64,000 nt of DNA from Maribellus sp. YY47 (GCF_023111095.1 NZ_JALGYW010000009.1:62001-126000), one strand, 5' to 3'; shown: positions 52,182 to 61,716, counted from the stretch's first letter. Made by a program: numbers and translations. Notes: generated by a model from the letters alone, not told the origin.

Positions 52182-54020
52182 ATGAAGAATGCATGGTACA
52201 TATTGCTTTTATTGGGGAATCTTTTTTTAGAGACCCGGCCTGTTTGTGCTCAAATCATTTTGCCCGATTCCATGCTTCTTGAAAAAAACCACAGGCAGGA
52301 AGTTTTTTATGACAGCCTCCAGTACAAAGCAAATCAAAGAAAACTGACCAGTTGGTTGTACGACGCACTCATCACTCCACGCCGCCCTTATGTCGACAAA
52401 AAGGCGCTGGCCATGGACTACTACAATCAGTACGAAGGGAAAATTATCGCCAGCATTAAGATTCAGGCGCTGGATGTTTTTGGCCCCTCCTGCTCCGACA
52501 CAACCTCAAAAGCTGACACATGGATGGAACGAACAGCCAACGTCGTTCACACCAAATCAAATCTGAGAACAATTCAAAAACAACTGATTTTTAAAGTGGG
52601 CGACGTGCTGGATGCCGAGAAAATGTACGAAAATGAAAGGCTTATTCGTCAGCTACCCTACATAAAGGATGTACGCTTTTTGATTGATCAGGATAGTATC
52701 TACTCCGGTTTTGTCAACGTCACTATCCTTACGAAAGACCGGTTCTCGTTTGGAGCATCGGGCGGAGTGAGCGGGACGCAATCGGGAGACATCAGAGTTT
52801 ACAACAAAAATATCTTTGGTATCGGACATGAAATTTCGGTAAAATTTGTCGGCCATGTCAACAAGGAACCCTACCTGGGACTGGAAACCTTTTATAAAAT
52901 CAACAATATTGGCGGTAAGTTCCTCGATCTTCAGCTGGGATACATGAATACTTTCCGACGCGAAGGTTTTGTTTTCGATCTGAATAAACCCTTACTGACC
53001 AACGAAATAAAATGGGGCTACGGCGCCCATGTTACGCGCCTGTTCAGAACCGACCGCATCACCGAAGACGATCCCATCATCATTGAAGAACCACTGGACG
53101 AAGGCTACAACAGCTTTTGGCTCGGGCGTGCCTTTAACCTGGGCGACGACCACGACCACCTCACTCAACTTTCCGTAACCGGCGGCATTCACGGTCTTCG
53201 CTTTTTTGAAGATCCGATGGTAGAACCTGACCTTAGTCCGTTTTTTGCCAATCGTACATTATACATGGCCGGACTCGTTCTTTCGCAAAGAAGATACATC
53301 CAGGACCAGTTGATCTACAGCTATGGCATTACAGAGGATATTCCTGAGGGATTCAAAAATGAGATTTTGTACGGTTATGAAGCCAACGAATTTGGCGACC
53401 GGCACTATTTTCAATTCTCCTCTTCAAACGGGAACTTACTGCTGAACCGCAAAGGCTATGTTTACCTCTCGACCGGACTCGGCGGATACCTGAAAAACAA
53501 CCGAATGGAAGAGTGCATGATCCGCGGAGGCATCAAATTTATTTCCAAGTTATCGACAGCCGGCAAGAAAAGTGTCCGTTCGTTTATTAATGTGGATTAC
53601 ACACTCGGAATCCGGCGATTCGACATTGATAATCTTACCCTCAGAACAGAAGAACACATTCGGGGTTTTGACAGTCGGACTGCAGCGGGCAAACAACGAT
53701 TGACACTTAAACTGGAGCATGTTGTTTTCCTGCCTCATCAGTTTTACAAATTTAATATGGCTGTCTTTGGTTTTGCAGACCTGGGGATCATCGGTTCGAA
53801 TCAGAATCTTATTTTCAGGGAAAACTACTACTCGGGAATTGGAATTGGTCTCCGGCTGCACAACGAAAACCTTGTTTTTGAAACCTTCCGGTTACGCCTG
53901 GCTTTTTATCCTTTCCACCCGAAAGATGTAAGCTTTTTGGGCTTTATCCTCGACGAACAGTCCAAACAGAAATTCAATTCGTTCGATCCCTCAAAACCAA
54001 TACCGATGCAGTTTGAATAA
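52182..54020 (+). CDS. Omp85/BamA-TamA-like outer-membrane protein
   Basis: A 612-residue protein. A signal peptide (about 1-25, PVCAQ) precedes one or two POTRA-like domains at about 75-200 (IQKQLIFKVGDVLDAEKMYENERLIRQLPYI) and a beta-barrel at about 210-600, with a GFVFDLNKPLL strand near 262 and a conserved-looking EEHIRGFDSRTAAGKQRL near 492-509 (the RGF/RG motif expected in Omp85 barrels). Members assemble or translocate proteins or lipids at the outer membrane. I chose the ATG at 52182, since a start 6 codons earlier adds no signal character. It converges with the MBOAT gene with a 3-nt gap. Confidence 0.85.
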   Translation: MKNAWYILLLLGNLFLETRPVCAQIILPDSMLLEKNHRQEVFYDSLQYKANQRKLTSWLYDALITPRRPYVDKKALAMDYYNQYEGKIIASIKIQALDVFGPSCSDTTSKADTWMERTANVVHTKSNLRTIQKQLIFKVGDVLDAEKMYENERLIRQLPYIKDVRFLIDQDSIYSGFVNVTILTKDRFSFGASGGVSGTQSGDIRVYNKNIFGIGHEISVKFVGHVNKEPYLGLETFYKINNIGGKFLDLQLGYMNTFRREGFVFDLNKPLLTNEIKWGYGAHVTRLFRTDRITEDDPIIIEEPLDEGYNSFWLGRAFNLGDDHDHLTQLSVTGGIHGLRFFEDPMVEPDLSPFFANRTLYMAGLVLSQRRYIQDQLIYSYGITEDIPEGFKNEILYGYEANEFGDRHYFQFSSSNGNLLLNRKGYVYLSTGLGGYLKNNRMEECMIRGGIKFISKLSTAGKKSVRSFINVDYTLGIRRFDIDNLTLRTEEHIRGFDSRTAAGKQRLTLKLEHVVFLPHQFYKFNMAVFGFADLGIIGSNQNLIFRENYYSGIGIGLRLHNENLVFETFRLRLAFYPFHPKDVSFLGFILDEQSKQKFNSFDPSKPIPMQFE

Positions 54021-54023
54021 TGG

Positions 54024-55712
54024 CTAAAACTGGAAATAAATAAAGGGTTGCATATCGGAAGAAATCGACTGATAAACAACAATTACCGTTATAGCCGCCA
54101 ATACCACCTGCACCCAAAGCGGAGACGCTACAAACCAGTCTTTGATCCTTTCTTTCCAGTGATCGCTCAGCCAGTGAATCACAAAACCAAACAACATCAC
54201 CAAAAACACCCACTTGTAAGCTGCCAAAACTTTGGGAACCAGCGAAAGATCCATCGCCGTTCCAATCTGATGCAACATTCCGGTTACAACCTCCATCGAT
54301 TCGGAACGGAAGAAAACACGGGTGAAAGTGATAAAGCTGAAAGTGACGGCAATCTTCCATATATTTCCCCAAACGTTGTTGTATTTTTCCCACGGACTTA
54401 TTTTCCGCCAGGCTTTATAAACTACCAGACCAAGTCCGTTTAGTCCTCCCCAGATGATAAACTGCCACGATGCGCCGTGCCACAATCCACCCAGCAACAT
54501 GGTCAGCATCAGGTTGATTTTTGTATCGATGCTTTGTCTTACCTGAGGGTAAAGTTTGGCCAGTATTGCTAAAACAATGACTACCCCGGCCAGAATCGGC
54601 ACCAGAATCAGTTTCCCGGCCAGTAAAACAATGATGGCCAGAATCACTCCTAAACTGATGTAGCTAAAAGTAGAACCACCACGATTTCCGCCAATCGGAA
54701 TGTACAGGTAATCTTTCAGCCACGACGAAAGCGACATGTGCCAGCGTTTCCAGAATTCGCCAACATTTTTCGCTTTGTAAGGCGAGTTAAAGTTTTGCGG
54801 CAAACGATAACCCATCAAAAGCGCTACGCCAATGGCAATATCGGTGTAACCCGAAAAATCGACATACACCTGCAATGAGTAACCAAACAAAGCCATCAGG
54901 TTTTCAAAACCTGAATAGGTGATCGGATCGGAAAATACACGGTCAACAAAATTCACCGCAATAAAATCTCCGATAAATATCTTTTTGATCAGACCTTTCA
55001 GAATCATAAAAATAGCCCAGCTGAATTCGGCCCGCGAAAGATGAAAATCCTCGTAAATCTGTTTGATAAAACCTGAAGCGCGAACAATCGGCCCGGCCAC
55101 CAGCTGTGGAAAAAAGGACACATAAAATCCAAAATCGATCAGGTTTTTGACCGGTTCAGTTTCTCTGCGATAAACATCTACCGAGTAACTGATGGTTTGA
55201 AACGTAAAAAATGAAATACCCACAGGCAGCAAAATCTGGTTCACATTGAAATGTGTTCCGGTAGCTTCGTTGGCCCACAATGCCAGATGATTGATCACCT
55301 GCCAGTTGGTACCCAGCATCAGATTCAGACTATCAACAAAAAAGTAAGCATACTTGAAATAGGCCAGTAAACTCAGATTTATTACAACACTTGCAGCTAT
55401 CAATAATTTCCGAACCAATTCGTTTTGTGAGCGATAAATACGTTTACCAATAAAATAATCGACCAGCGTACTAAACAGCAATATAAAAAAGAAAAATCCG
55501 CTCGACTTGTAATAAAAAAACATGCTTACCAGGAACAGGTAACCTGCTCTTACGCTGCGGTTTTTGTTTTTGTAAACCAGCGAGTATCCCAGCAAAACCA
55601 CGGCAAAAAACGCCCAGAAGAAAAAACGGATAAAAATTAGCGGTGCGATCTCGTTGTACAGAAAAATGTTCCGCAACGCCTCAGTGATATCTATTTGTTG
55701 AAGTAAGTCCAA
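54024..55712 (-). CDS. MBOAT-family O-acyltransferase (AlgI-like)
   Basis: A 562-residue membrane protein with about 12 membrane segments. The core MBOAT motif GGLWHGASWQFIIWGGLNG near 405-423 includes the catalytic His, and GEFWKRWHMSLSSWLKDYLYIP near 313-334 is typical of AlgI/PatA-like proteins. It moves acetyl groups across the membrane for O-acetylation of a polysaccharide. The start is TTG at 55712 (no ATG fits), 11 nt after the SGNH stop. It is the last gene of a four-gene leftward operon with two SGNH proteins. Confidence 0.92.
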   Translation of the reverse strand: MDLLQQIDITEALRNIFLYNEIAPLIFIRFFFWAFFAVVLLGYSLVYKNKNRSVRAGYLFLVSMFFYYKSSGFFFFILLFSTLVDYFIGKRIYRSQNELVRKLLIAASVVINLSLLAYFKYAYFFVDSLNLMLGTNWQVINHLALWANEATGTHFNVNQILLPVGISFFTFQTISYSVDVYRRETEPVKNLIDFGFYVSFFPQLVAGPIVRASGFIKQIYEDFHLSRAEFSWAIFMILKGLIKKIFIGDFIAVNFVDRVFSDPITYSGFENLMALFGYSLQVYVDFSGYTDIAIGVALLMGYRLPQNFNSPYKAKNVGEFWKRWHMSLSSWLKDYLYIPIGGNRGGSTFSYISLGVILAIIVLLAGKLILVPILAGVVIVLAILAKLYPQVRQSIDTKINLMLTMLLGGLWHGASWQFIIWGGLNGLGLVVYKAWRKISPWEKYNNVWGNIWKIAVTFSFITFTRVFFRSESMEVVTGMLHQIGTAMDLSLVPKVLAAYKWVFLVMLFGFVIHWLSDHWKERIKDWFVASPLWVQVVLAAITVIVVYQSISSDMQPFIYFQF

Positions 55713-55723
55713 AGTCAGTGGTT

Positions 55724-57121
55724 TTAATTATCGGTTGTTTTTGTTTCGTCGGTTTCCTGACGATTGATATCGGCTTGTATATTTTGGCCCAGGTAATTTT
55801 CAAAATCCTGCATCAGTGCATTAAAAAACAGATCGGCAATCATAAGGTAACCTTCGCGGGTAAAATGTATTTTGTCGCTTTGTGCCAGATGATTCTGTTG
55901 CCACAAAACAATCGAATTCAAACCACCCATTACGGTGAACATATCCCAAACACCGGCATTGTATTTTTCCGCCATCCGAAGCATGCTTTCGCGTACTTTC
56001 TCTCCGTTTTTATTTACATACCGCCGGTACAAATAACTGTCGTTATTGGTGGTAAAAACAATGGCAGCATCGGGTGCAGCCCTTTTTATTTCAGCTATCA
56101 ACTGATCGTAATGATCTTCAAAACGATCCTGGGTAAATCTTCTTCCATAAGCATCATTTATACCTATTCCCAATATCACGAGGTCGGGTTTTAGCTCAGC
56201 CAGTTGTTTTTCAAAAAGCTGGCAGCGCAAATAAGCAGGAACATGTGCTCCGTTCACACCAATGCTGTGGTACATAATTCCGTTGGGCGCCGACTCGGTA
56301 GTGATTCCAAACAAGGTAAAGCTTCCGGTAGAGTTGCTTTTTCGGGTGAGTGTTAATGTCAAACTGTCAACATACGTATTCAGCGAAAAATCAATGAATC
56401 CGTCGCCGTTTGAAACCGTATTCAGAATAGCCGAATCAACCGACAACTCGTAATTCTTTGCTTTGTTTTCGTAATAAACCCTGAATTTATTAAAGCTGTA
56501 ATCCAGTGTGTTTTCCTTTTCCAGCAAAATGGTTAGCTCGGCTTTTGTTGAATGGGTGGTTGCCGACATCCCTCCCACTCCGAGCGTTCCGCTTTTGCGG
56601 CTTTCCACATTCCGAAAACTCTGCCATGCACCGGTGTAACGGATGTAGTAGCCAAAAGGCGAATTGGTGCGCGAAATGCGGTACGGAAACATGTAACCCC
56701 AACCGGCATTCATTTCTCCATTGAGTGTTTGAAAGCGGTTTCGCATCTGGCCCGAAAAAGTACCCGCCTGAATATGTGAGCCTCCGATATGAACGATGTT
56801 TACACGCCCTTCACCACTTGTCATCAGTGTTTCAAGCTTTGAATAAAAGCGATCGATACTGGTACGTTTACCCGGAAAGTGCATTTCGTTGAGGTCGTAA
56901 CGAATAAAATTGTAGGGATTCACTCGATAGAAATAAGCCTCATCCTGCGCAACCAAACGAAACTGGAAAGCAATAAAAAGTGCAATGAAAAGGCAAATAA
57001 CTTTTAAGCCTTTCTTAAGGCTTTGAACCCTGAACTTTGAACCCTGAACTCTGAGCTTTGAACCCTGAACCCTGAACCCTAAACTCTGAACTTTAAACTC
57101 TGAACTTTGAACTGCCCTCAT
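55724..57121 (-). CDS. SGNH/GDSL-fold hydrolase with in-frame repeat N-terminus
   Basis: A 465-residue exported protein. The ATG at 57121 overlaps the stop of the upstream SGNH gene (TAATG), so coupling is likely. Residues 4-34 are encoded by thirteen 7-bp repeats of the type RGTTCAR, giving VQS/VQG-rich heptapeptides. A membrane/signal segment follows at about 38-58 (VICLFIALFIAF, ending LVAQ). The SGNH domain has GGSH (113-116, Ser115) in place of GDSL, ILGIGINDAYG near 322, and DKIHFTREG near 436-444, so the Asp of block I is missing but Ser, Asn, Asp and His remain. It is a paralogue of the upstream gene product. A role as O-acetyltransferase or esterase with MBOAT is inferred. Confidence 0.88.
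   Translation of the reverse strand: MRAVQSSEFKVQSLGFRVQGSKLRVQGSKFRVQSLKKGLKVICLFIALFIAFQFRLVAQDEAYFYRVNPYNFIRYDLNEMHFPGKRTSIDRFYSKLETLMTSGEGRVNIVHIGGSHIQAGTFSGQMRNRFQTLNGEMNAGWGYMFPYRISRTNSPFGYYIRYTGAWQSFRNVESRKSGTLGVGGMSATTHSTKAELTILLEKENTLDYSFNKFRVYYENKAKNYELSVDSAILNTVSNGDGFIDFSLNTYVDSLTLTLTRKSNSTGSFTLFGITTESAPNGIMYHSIGVNGAHVPAYLRCQLFEKQLAELKPDLVILGIGINDAYGRRFTQDRFEDHYDQLIAEIKRAAPDAAIVFTTNNDSYLYRRYVNKNGEKVRESMLRMAEKYNAGVWDMFTVMGGLNSIVLWQQNHLAQSDKIHFTREGYLMIADLFFNALMQDFENYLGQNIQADINRQETDETKTTDN
57024..57114 (-). repeat. Thirteen in-frame 7-bp repeats in the SGNH gene N-terminus
   Basis: On the minus strand thirteen consecutive heptamers of consensus (A/G)GTTCA(A/G) run from just after codon 3 to codon 33, with T or C variants such as AGTTTAA and AGCTCAG. 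Any gain or loss that is not a multiple of three units would shift the frame. Confidence 0.9.
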
Positions 57122-58590
57122 TAAATCTCCTCCTCCAGGTAACTGTTGTATTCAAAAATCAAAGCATTGTAAAACATGTTGGCCACCAGCCTCGCTCCCT
57201 TTGCCGAGAAATGCACATAATCGGGTCGGGCGAGCTCGGGATCGGCATTTACCCACGAAGGCATGCTGTTGTAGCCTCCCATGGCACGGTACATATCCCA
57301 GTAGGCTCCGCCGTTGGCCATCGTTACTTTTTTGAGCTCCTCCACCACTTTGGGCAAATGTTCGTAGGTTACATAGCGGTCTTTTTCTTTGGTCGACATG
57401 TCGCTTGGCCCAATCACAATAACCGCTGCCTCCGGGCACATCTCCTGTATTCGTTTAATCTGGCTTCCAAACCAGCGTCCGTAACGGTCGATCGCCTTCA
57501 CGTCTTTGATGTAAGGCATCACGTTTCCACCAAACTGTAGAATGAACAGCTTTGGATCCAGGTCTTGATACATTTTCAGCGCATGCTCAAAATTCGTGCG
57601 GGTAAAAATTGTCCCCGAACTTCCGCGCAATGCAATGTTATCCATAATCACACCCGTTTGCGAGGCCAGTTCGATACCGTAAATATCGGGACTGTCGTAA
57701 CCCGCAAAACGCAGTGTTATGCTACTGGTCGAATCCGGAAGATCGCTTTCCACAACGCCATAGTCCAGATTGGCTGGCAACGTTTTCGTTAAAATGGTAT
57801 CGGCCCGGGCGATCACGGTCAGTGCCACCGGACTTTTTGTATTTCCGTAAAACAGGCGCATGTGCTTGTATTCGCGTGTCAGCACATATGAAATATCCGA
57901 TTTCGAAACGTTCATTTCCGCCTCGTACCAAATCGAATCATGAAATGGAATGGAATCAGGAACCAGCGGAGCATAGCGGGAAAAAGCGCCCATTACGCCG
58001 TAGTTGCTGTGTGTGACCGTAGAATCCACATTCCCGTAGATCGGGTAACGCTTCCAGTCGCCCGTGTTCTTCTGGTTGGCACTAAAAACATAATCGTAGG
58101 GCTGAAGAGCAGGACGTAAACCAACGCCTGTTCCACCAAAACGAACCTGTAATTTATTCCGGACAAATGAAGTGATCCGGTCGCCTTCAATCTGGCTGTC
58201 GCCGTAGTGCATAATCCGAACCGTTGAATCGTTTTGAAGATGAGTAAAGAACTTCTCCAGGTTCTTCCGCCCTTCGTGGTTCATCTCCAGTTTCCGAATC
58301 GACTTCACCAACTCCTCATAATCGGCACCGTGCACTACTTCGGTGGTTGTTCCGCCTTCCAAAGTAGTATCCACCTCAACTTCCATCACCGAATCAATCT
58401 CAAACTGGTGACTTACCAAATCCGAAATATCCGCATATTCGTCCTGTTTGCTCAGCAGCATTTCTTCCAAAGTGGGCATGTGAAACGTAAAACTTCCCAC
58501 CGTCACACCATTTTCCGGAGTGATCCACATGGTGCCAGCCAAAAGCACAAACACGCCAAGCGTAAAAATCAGGGTCTTTATGGGTTTCAT
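57121..58590 (-). CDS. SGNH/GDSL-fold hydrolase (AlgX/PatB-like role inferred)
   Basis: A 489-residue exported protein with one N-terminal membrane/signal segment at about 5-24 and an SGNH domain. Block I is MHYGDSQIEGD near 179-189 (GDS intact), the LQFGGNVMPY oxyanion Asn is near 365, and DYVHFSAKG near 457-465 provides the Asp/His pair. The C-terminus (NMFYNALIFEYNSYL) matches that of the next gene, indicating duplication. It starts within the stop of the LysM gene (ATGA overlap) and ends within the start of the second SGNH gene. With MBOAT it likely transfers acetyl groups to a polymer; the polymer (peptidoglycan or exopolysaccharide) is not shown. Confidence 0.9.
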   Translation of the reverse strand: MKPIKTLIFTLGVFVLLAGTMWITPENGVTVGSFTFHMPTLEEMLLSKQDEYADISDLVSHQFEIDSVMEVEVDTTLEGGTTTEVVHGADYEELVKSIRKLEMNHEGRKNLEKFFTHLQNDSTVRIMHYGDSQIEGDRITSFVRNKLQVRFGGTGVGLRPALQPYDYVFSANQKNTGDWKRYPIYGNVDSTVTHSNYGVMGAFSRYAPLVPDSIPFHDSIWYEAEMNVSKSDISYVLTREYKHMRLFYGNTKSPVALTVIARADTILTKTLPANLDYGVVESDLPDSTSSITLRFAGYDSPDIYGIELASQTGVIMDNIALRGSSGTIFTRTNFEHALKMYQDLDPKLFILQFGGNVMPYIKDVKAIDRYGRWFGSQIKRIQEMCPEAAVIVIGPSDMSTKEKDRYVTYEHLPKVVEELKKVTMANGGAYWDMYRAMGGYNSMPSWVNADPELARPDYVHFSAKGARLVANMFYNALIFEYNSYLEEEI

Positions 58591-60086
58591 TCGGTCACGT
58601 ATATTTTTAATTTTTGTCCTATCTGAATTTTTCGGGCATCGTCAATTCCATTCCAGTAAAGAATGGCCTCGGGTGTCACGCCTTCATATTTCTTGGCAAT
58701 AACATACGGCGACTCGCCGCTTTTAACCACATGCTCCACCTTATGTGCCGAAGCCGGTATTTCCCAGGTCTTTTGCACACTGGCAGCGACAGCTCCCTGC
58801 CCTGCACCTGCCGCCGGTAGTTTTTGCAGGCTCCGGTAGTAATCAGCTTCGTTCTCATCCACAAAAATCACCAGCTGCTGACCTGCCTGAATTTTTCGTT
58901 CGTTGTAAATGTTGTTCCAGTACTTCAAATCCTCTACCTGCACGTTGTAATCCTCGGCAATGTAGCCCAACACATCGCCACGCTGAAGGGTGTATTTAAT
59001 TTTTACCTTCCCCTCAATTTCGAGGTCTTTTACTTTTTCACCAATGTATTGCCGGGTGGGTGCCGGCGGATATTCCACTTTCTGAGCCACCACGTCAAAC
59101 AGCGTTGAATCGAAGGCATTGAAAATAGAATCCTGTCCAACGATGTAGTCTTCCTTTCTCCCTTCCGGAAGCAGCAAGGCTTCGTTTTTATCTCCCGGAA
59201 CAATCGAATACCGAAACTGCGGATTCAGTTCCTGGAGTGTTTTTAACGGAATATTCAGCACCTGCGACACCTGTTGCAAATGCATTTTCTGCCTGACAAT
59301 TATGGTATCTGCCTTCTCATGCAAAACAGGCAAAGTTGTTTTCGTGCTTTTCAGAAACACCCGGCAAGCCTGGAACGCCGCCACATTTTCAGAAACAAGA
59401 TCCGGCAATTCCTGCAACAGGTCGTTTAACGAGGCTCCTTCACCTGTCTTCGCCCATGCATTTCTGAATTTTGTATCTCCGGACAGGTAAGCTAAAACAG
59501 CATATTCCACCGACCCAAAGAGTTGGATATTTCTTTTTATCTGAGCAATAAAAACCTGCGTTGCCTTTGCCATCTCAAAACGTTCGTCCACCAGCCGGTT
59601 GATTTCCAGTCCACCCAAAATGCCTTGAAAATGCGTCAACTGCCAGATTCCGGCCCGTTTGTCGGCACCCACTGCCAAAGGATTCAAGCCGGAAAGCGCC
59701 GGAGCCAGGTATTTCAATTCTACCGGAAGACCGGCTTCATTCAGCAACGAATCAAAATAACTTTCGTAATTTGAAAACCGCTGTACCCATCTTTTCTGAT
59801 CGGCTTCCGAAAAATTTACCAGCAAGTCATAGAATTTCCCGGTTAATGGAAGTTCATTGGCAAATAAACAGCCGTCTACCGGTGTAAGTTGATTGGCGAG
59901 CAAGGTGTAGTTCTTTCCTTCAGGCAACTTAACTGCTTCGTTTGAGATCGGATTAAAAGAATCATTCACCGACAAAAGGTTGCGGGTAAATTGCTGAAGT
60001 GTGAATTCCGAGATAGTATCGGGTTGCGATCGGACTGCCATGGGCATAAAAAACAGCAGCAAAAGATATTTGAAATAGCTTTTCAA
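58587..60086 (-). CDS. LysM protein with a degenerate lytic-transglycosylase domain
   Basis: A 499-residue exported protein. An SLT-like domain at about 110-240 has lost the catalytic Glu: the family segment YLAxAESGxNP reads YLAPALSGLNP, with Leu131 at the Glu position, although AGIWQL and the AYLSG region are kept. Three LysM-like modules follow, near 280-330 (divergent), 370-415 and 450-495 (VVKSGESPYVIAKKYEGVTP). Peptidoglycan binding without cleavage is the likely outcome. No ATG precedes the signal peptide; I chose TTG at 60086 because a -7 box lies at 60143-60136 and the result is MKSYFKYLLLLFF.. GTG at 60128 or TTG at 60176 are alternatives. It is the first gene of the O-acetylation operon. 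Confidence 0.82.
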   Translation of the reverse strand: MKSYFKYLLLLFFMPMAVRSQPDTISEFTLQQFTRNLLSVNDSFNPISNEAVKLPEGKNYTLLANQLTPVDGCLFANELPLTGKFYDLLVNFSEADQKRWVQRFSNYESYFDSLLNEAGLPVELKYLAPALSGLNPLAVGADKRAGIWQLTHFQGILGGLEINRLVDERFEMAKATQVFIAQIKRNIQLFGSVEYAVLAYLSGDTKFRNAWAKTGEGASLNDLLQELPDLVSENVAAFQACRVFLKSTKTTLPVLHEKADTIIVRQKMHLQQVSQVLNIPLKTLQELNPQFRYSIVPGDKNEALLLPEGRKEDYIVGQDSIFNAFDSTLFDVVAQKVEYPPAPTRQYIGEKVKDLEIEGKVKIKYTLQRGDVLGYIAEDYNVQVEDLKYWNNIYNERKIQAGQQLVIFVDENEADYYRSLQKLPAAGAGQGAVAASVQKTWEIPASAHKVEHVVKSGESPYVIAKKYEGVTPEAILYWNGIDDARKIQIGQKLKIYVTE

Positions 60087-60135
60087 TCCGAAGGAACCTT
60101 TGATTTTAATTGATGTAATGTTGTTCACAGGTGGG

Positions 60136-60143
60136 CAAAAATA
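60136..60143 (-). promoter_or_regulatory. Candidate -7 box TATTTTTG for the O-acetylation operon
   Basis: Exact TAnnTTTG match on the minus strand, 49 nt before the chosen TTG start. It argues against the start at 60176, which would lie upstream of transcription start. Confidence 0.5.
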
Positions 60144-60276
60144 GAAAATCAAATGAAAAAAGTCAGAACCCGTCAATTGGAAAATTCGATTTATAGTATC
60201 TTAAGCTACTATTTCTGTGGCGAAACCGCGAACCTTCGGAATCATTTGATGGTTTAACTAACATCAAAACAGCACC

Positions 60277-61716
60277 ATGAAGATACTTTTAACCGGCGTT
60301 ACCGGGTATGTAGGCAAACGAATCCTCCCTGTCCTTATCGACAAAGGACACGAAGTTATTTGCTGTGTGCGCGAAAAAAGAAGGCTCACACTACACAAGC
60401 CACTGCTCGAAAAAATCAGGATGATCGAGATCGATTTTCTGGATGAAGTGGTCCCCGGTATTTTACCTGACGACATTGATGCGGCGTATTACCTCATCCA
60501 CTCCATGAGCTCATCAAAGGGAAAATTTGACGAACTGGAATCGAGAGCTGCCGAAAACTTTAAAAAACATGTTGAATCAACATCGGCCAAACAGGTAATT
60601 TATTTAAGCGGTATTTCGAACCAGGACAGCCTTTCGAAACACCTGCGGTCGAGACGAATGGTGGAAGATATTTTGCGCAGCGATCGTTACTCGCTCACTG
60701 TTCTGAGGGCCGGCATCATTGTTGGTTCGGGTAGCGCTTCTTTTGAAATCATCCGCGATATTGTTGAGAAACTACCCATCCTCATCACACCAAAGTGGAT
60801 CCTGACCAAGTCGCAACCCATTGCCATCCGCGATGTCATACAGTTTTTGGTGGGCGTTTTGGGCCGAACCGAATGTTATGGAAACAACTACGACATTGGA
60901 GGCCCCGAGATACTAACCTACAAAGACATGATGCTGCAATATGCCGAAATGAGGAAATTAAAACGCCGCGTTTATACAACTTCCCTCATCTCGCCGCGGA
61001 TTTCATCGTACTGGTTATTCTTTATTACTTCGGTTTCGTTCAGTCTTTCGGTGAGCCTGGTCGACAGCATGAAAAACGACGTTACCTGCAAAGACAACCA
61101 GCTGGCAGAGTTGCTGAAAATTCAGCCCATCACGTACAAAACGGCACTAAAATATGCCTTTCTGAGAATAAAACAGAACCTTGTGCTGAGCAGCTGGAAA
61201 GATTCCATCATCAGCAGTAGCCTGGGGCTTACGCTTTCCGATTTTATCGAGGTTCCCAACTTTGGCTGTTACAAAGACATCAAAAAACTAAAGGTTGAAA
61301 ACGTTGACCAGGTGATCCACAACATCTGGCGGATTGGCGGAGAAAAGGGCTATTATTACGCCAACTGGTTGTGGCAAACCCGGGGATGGTTCGACCTGTT
61401 GCTGGGCGGCGTTGGACTGATCAGAGGAAGAAAGCTGCCCGAAGAAATTACCACCGGCGAAGCGCTCGATTTTTGGCGGGTGCTGTATGCCAGCCGCGAA
61501 AAAAAACGCTTGCTCTTGTTTGCCGAGATGAAACTACCCGGTGAAGCCTGGCTCGAATTCAGGATCGACGAGAACAATGTTTTGCACCAAACCGCCACTT
61601 TCCGCCCGCGGGGAATCCTGGGACGGCTCTACTGGATCGCCACCTCTCCTTTCCACTTTTTTATTTTTAACGGAATGATCCGGAATATTGCAAAAACCGA
61701 AGAAGAGGACCGCTAA
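60277..61716 (+). CDS. SDR-fold NAD(P)-binding protein with DUF2867 tail
   Basis: A 479-residue protein. An N-terminal Rossmann domain (about 1-290) has the dinucleotide motif GVTGYVGKR at 7-15 and an IYLSGISN strand near 108. It belongs to the atypical SDR / NmrA-like group. The C-terminal DUF2867 domain (about 330-470) includes WFDLLLGGVGLIRGR near 370 and ASPFHFFIFNGMI near 455. Members are usually annotated as NAD(P)H-binding or epimerase-like, of unknown substrate. The gene is divergent from the O-acetylation operon, with no operon partner. Confidence 0.9.
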   Translation: MKILLTGVTGYVGKRILPVLIDKGHEVICCVREKRRLTLHKPLLEKIRMIEIDFLDEVVPGILPDDIDAAYYLIHSMSSSKGKFDELESRAAENFKKHVESTSAKQVIYLSGISNQDSLSKHLRSRRMVEDILRSDRYSLTVLRAGIIVGSGSASFEIIRDIVEKLPILITPKWILTKSQPIAIRDVIQFLVGVLGRTECYGNNYDIGGPEILTYKDMMLQYAEMRKLKRRVYTTSLISPRISSYWLFFITSVSFSLSVSLVDSMKNDVTCKDNQLAELLKIQPITYKTALKYAFLRIKQNLVLSSWKDSIISSSLGLTLSDFIEVPNFGCYKDIKKLKVENVDQVIHNIWRIGGEKGYYYANWLWQTRGWFDLLLGGVGLIRGRKLPEEITTGEALDFWRVLYASREKKRLLLFAEMKLPGEAWLEFRIDENNVLHQTATFRPRGILGRLYWIATSPFHFFIFNGMIRNIAKTEEEDR

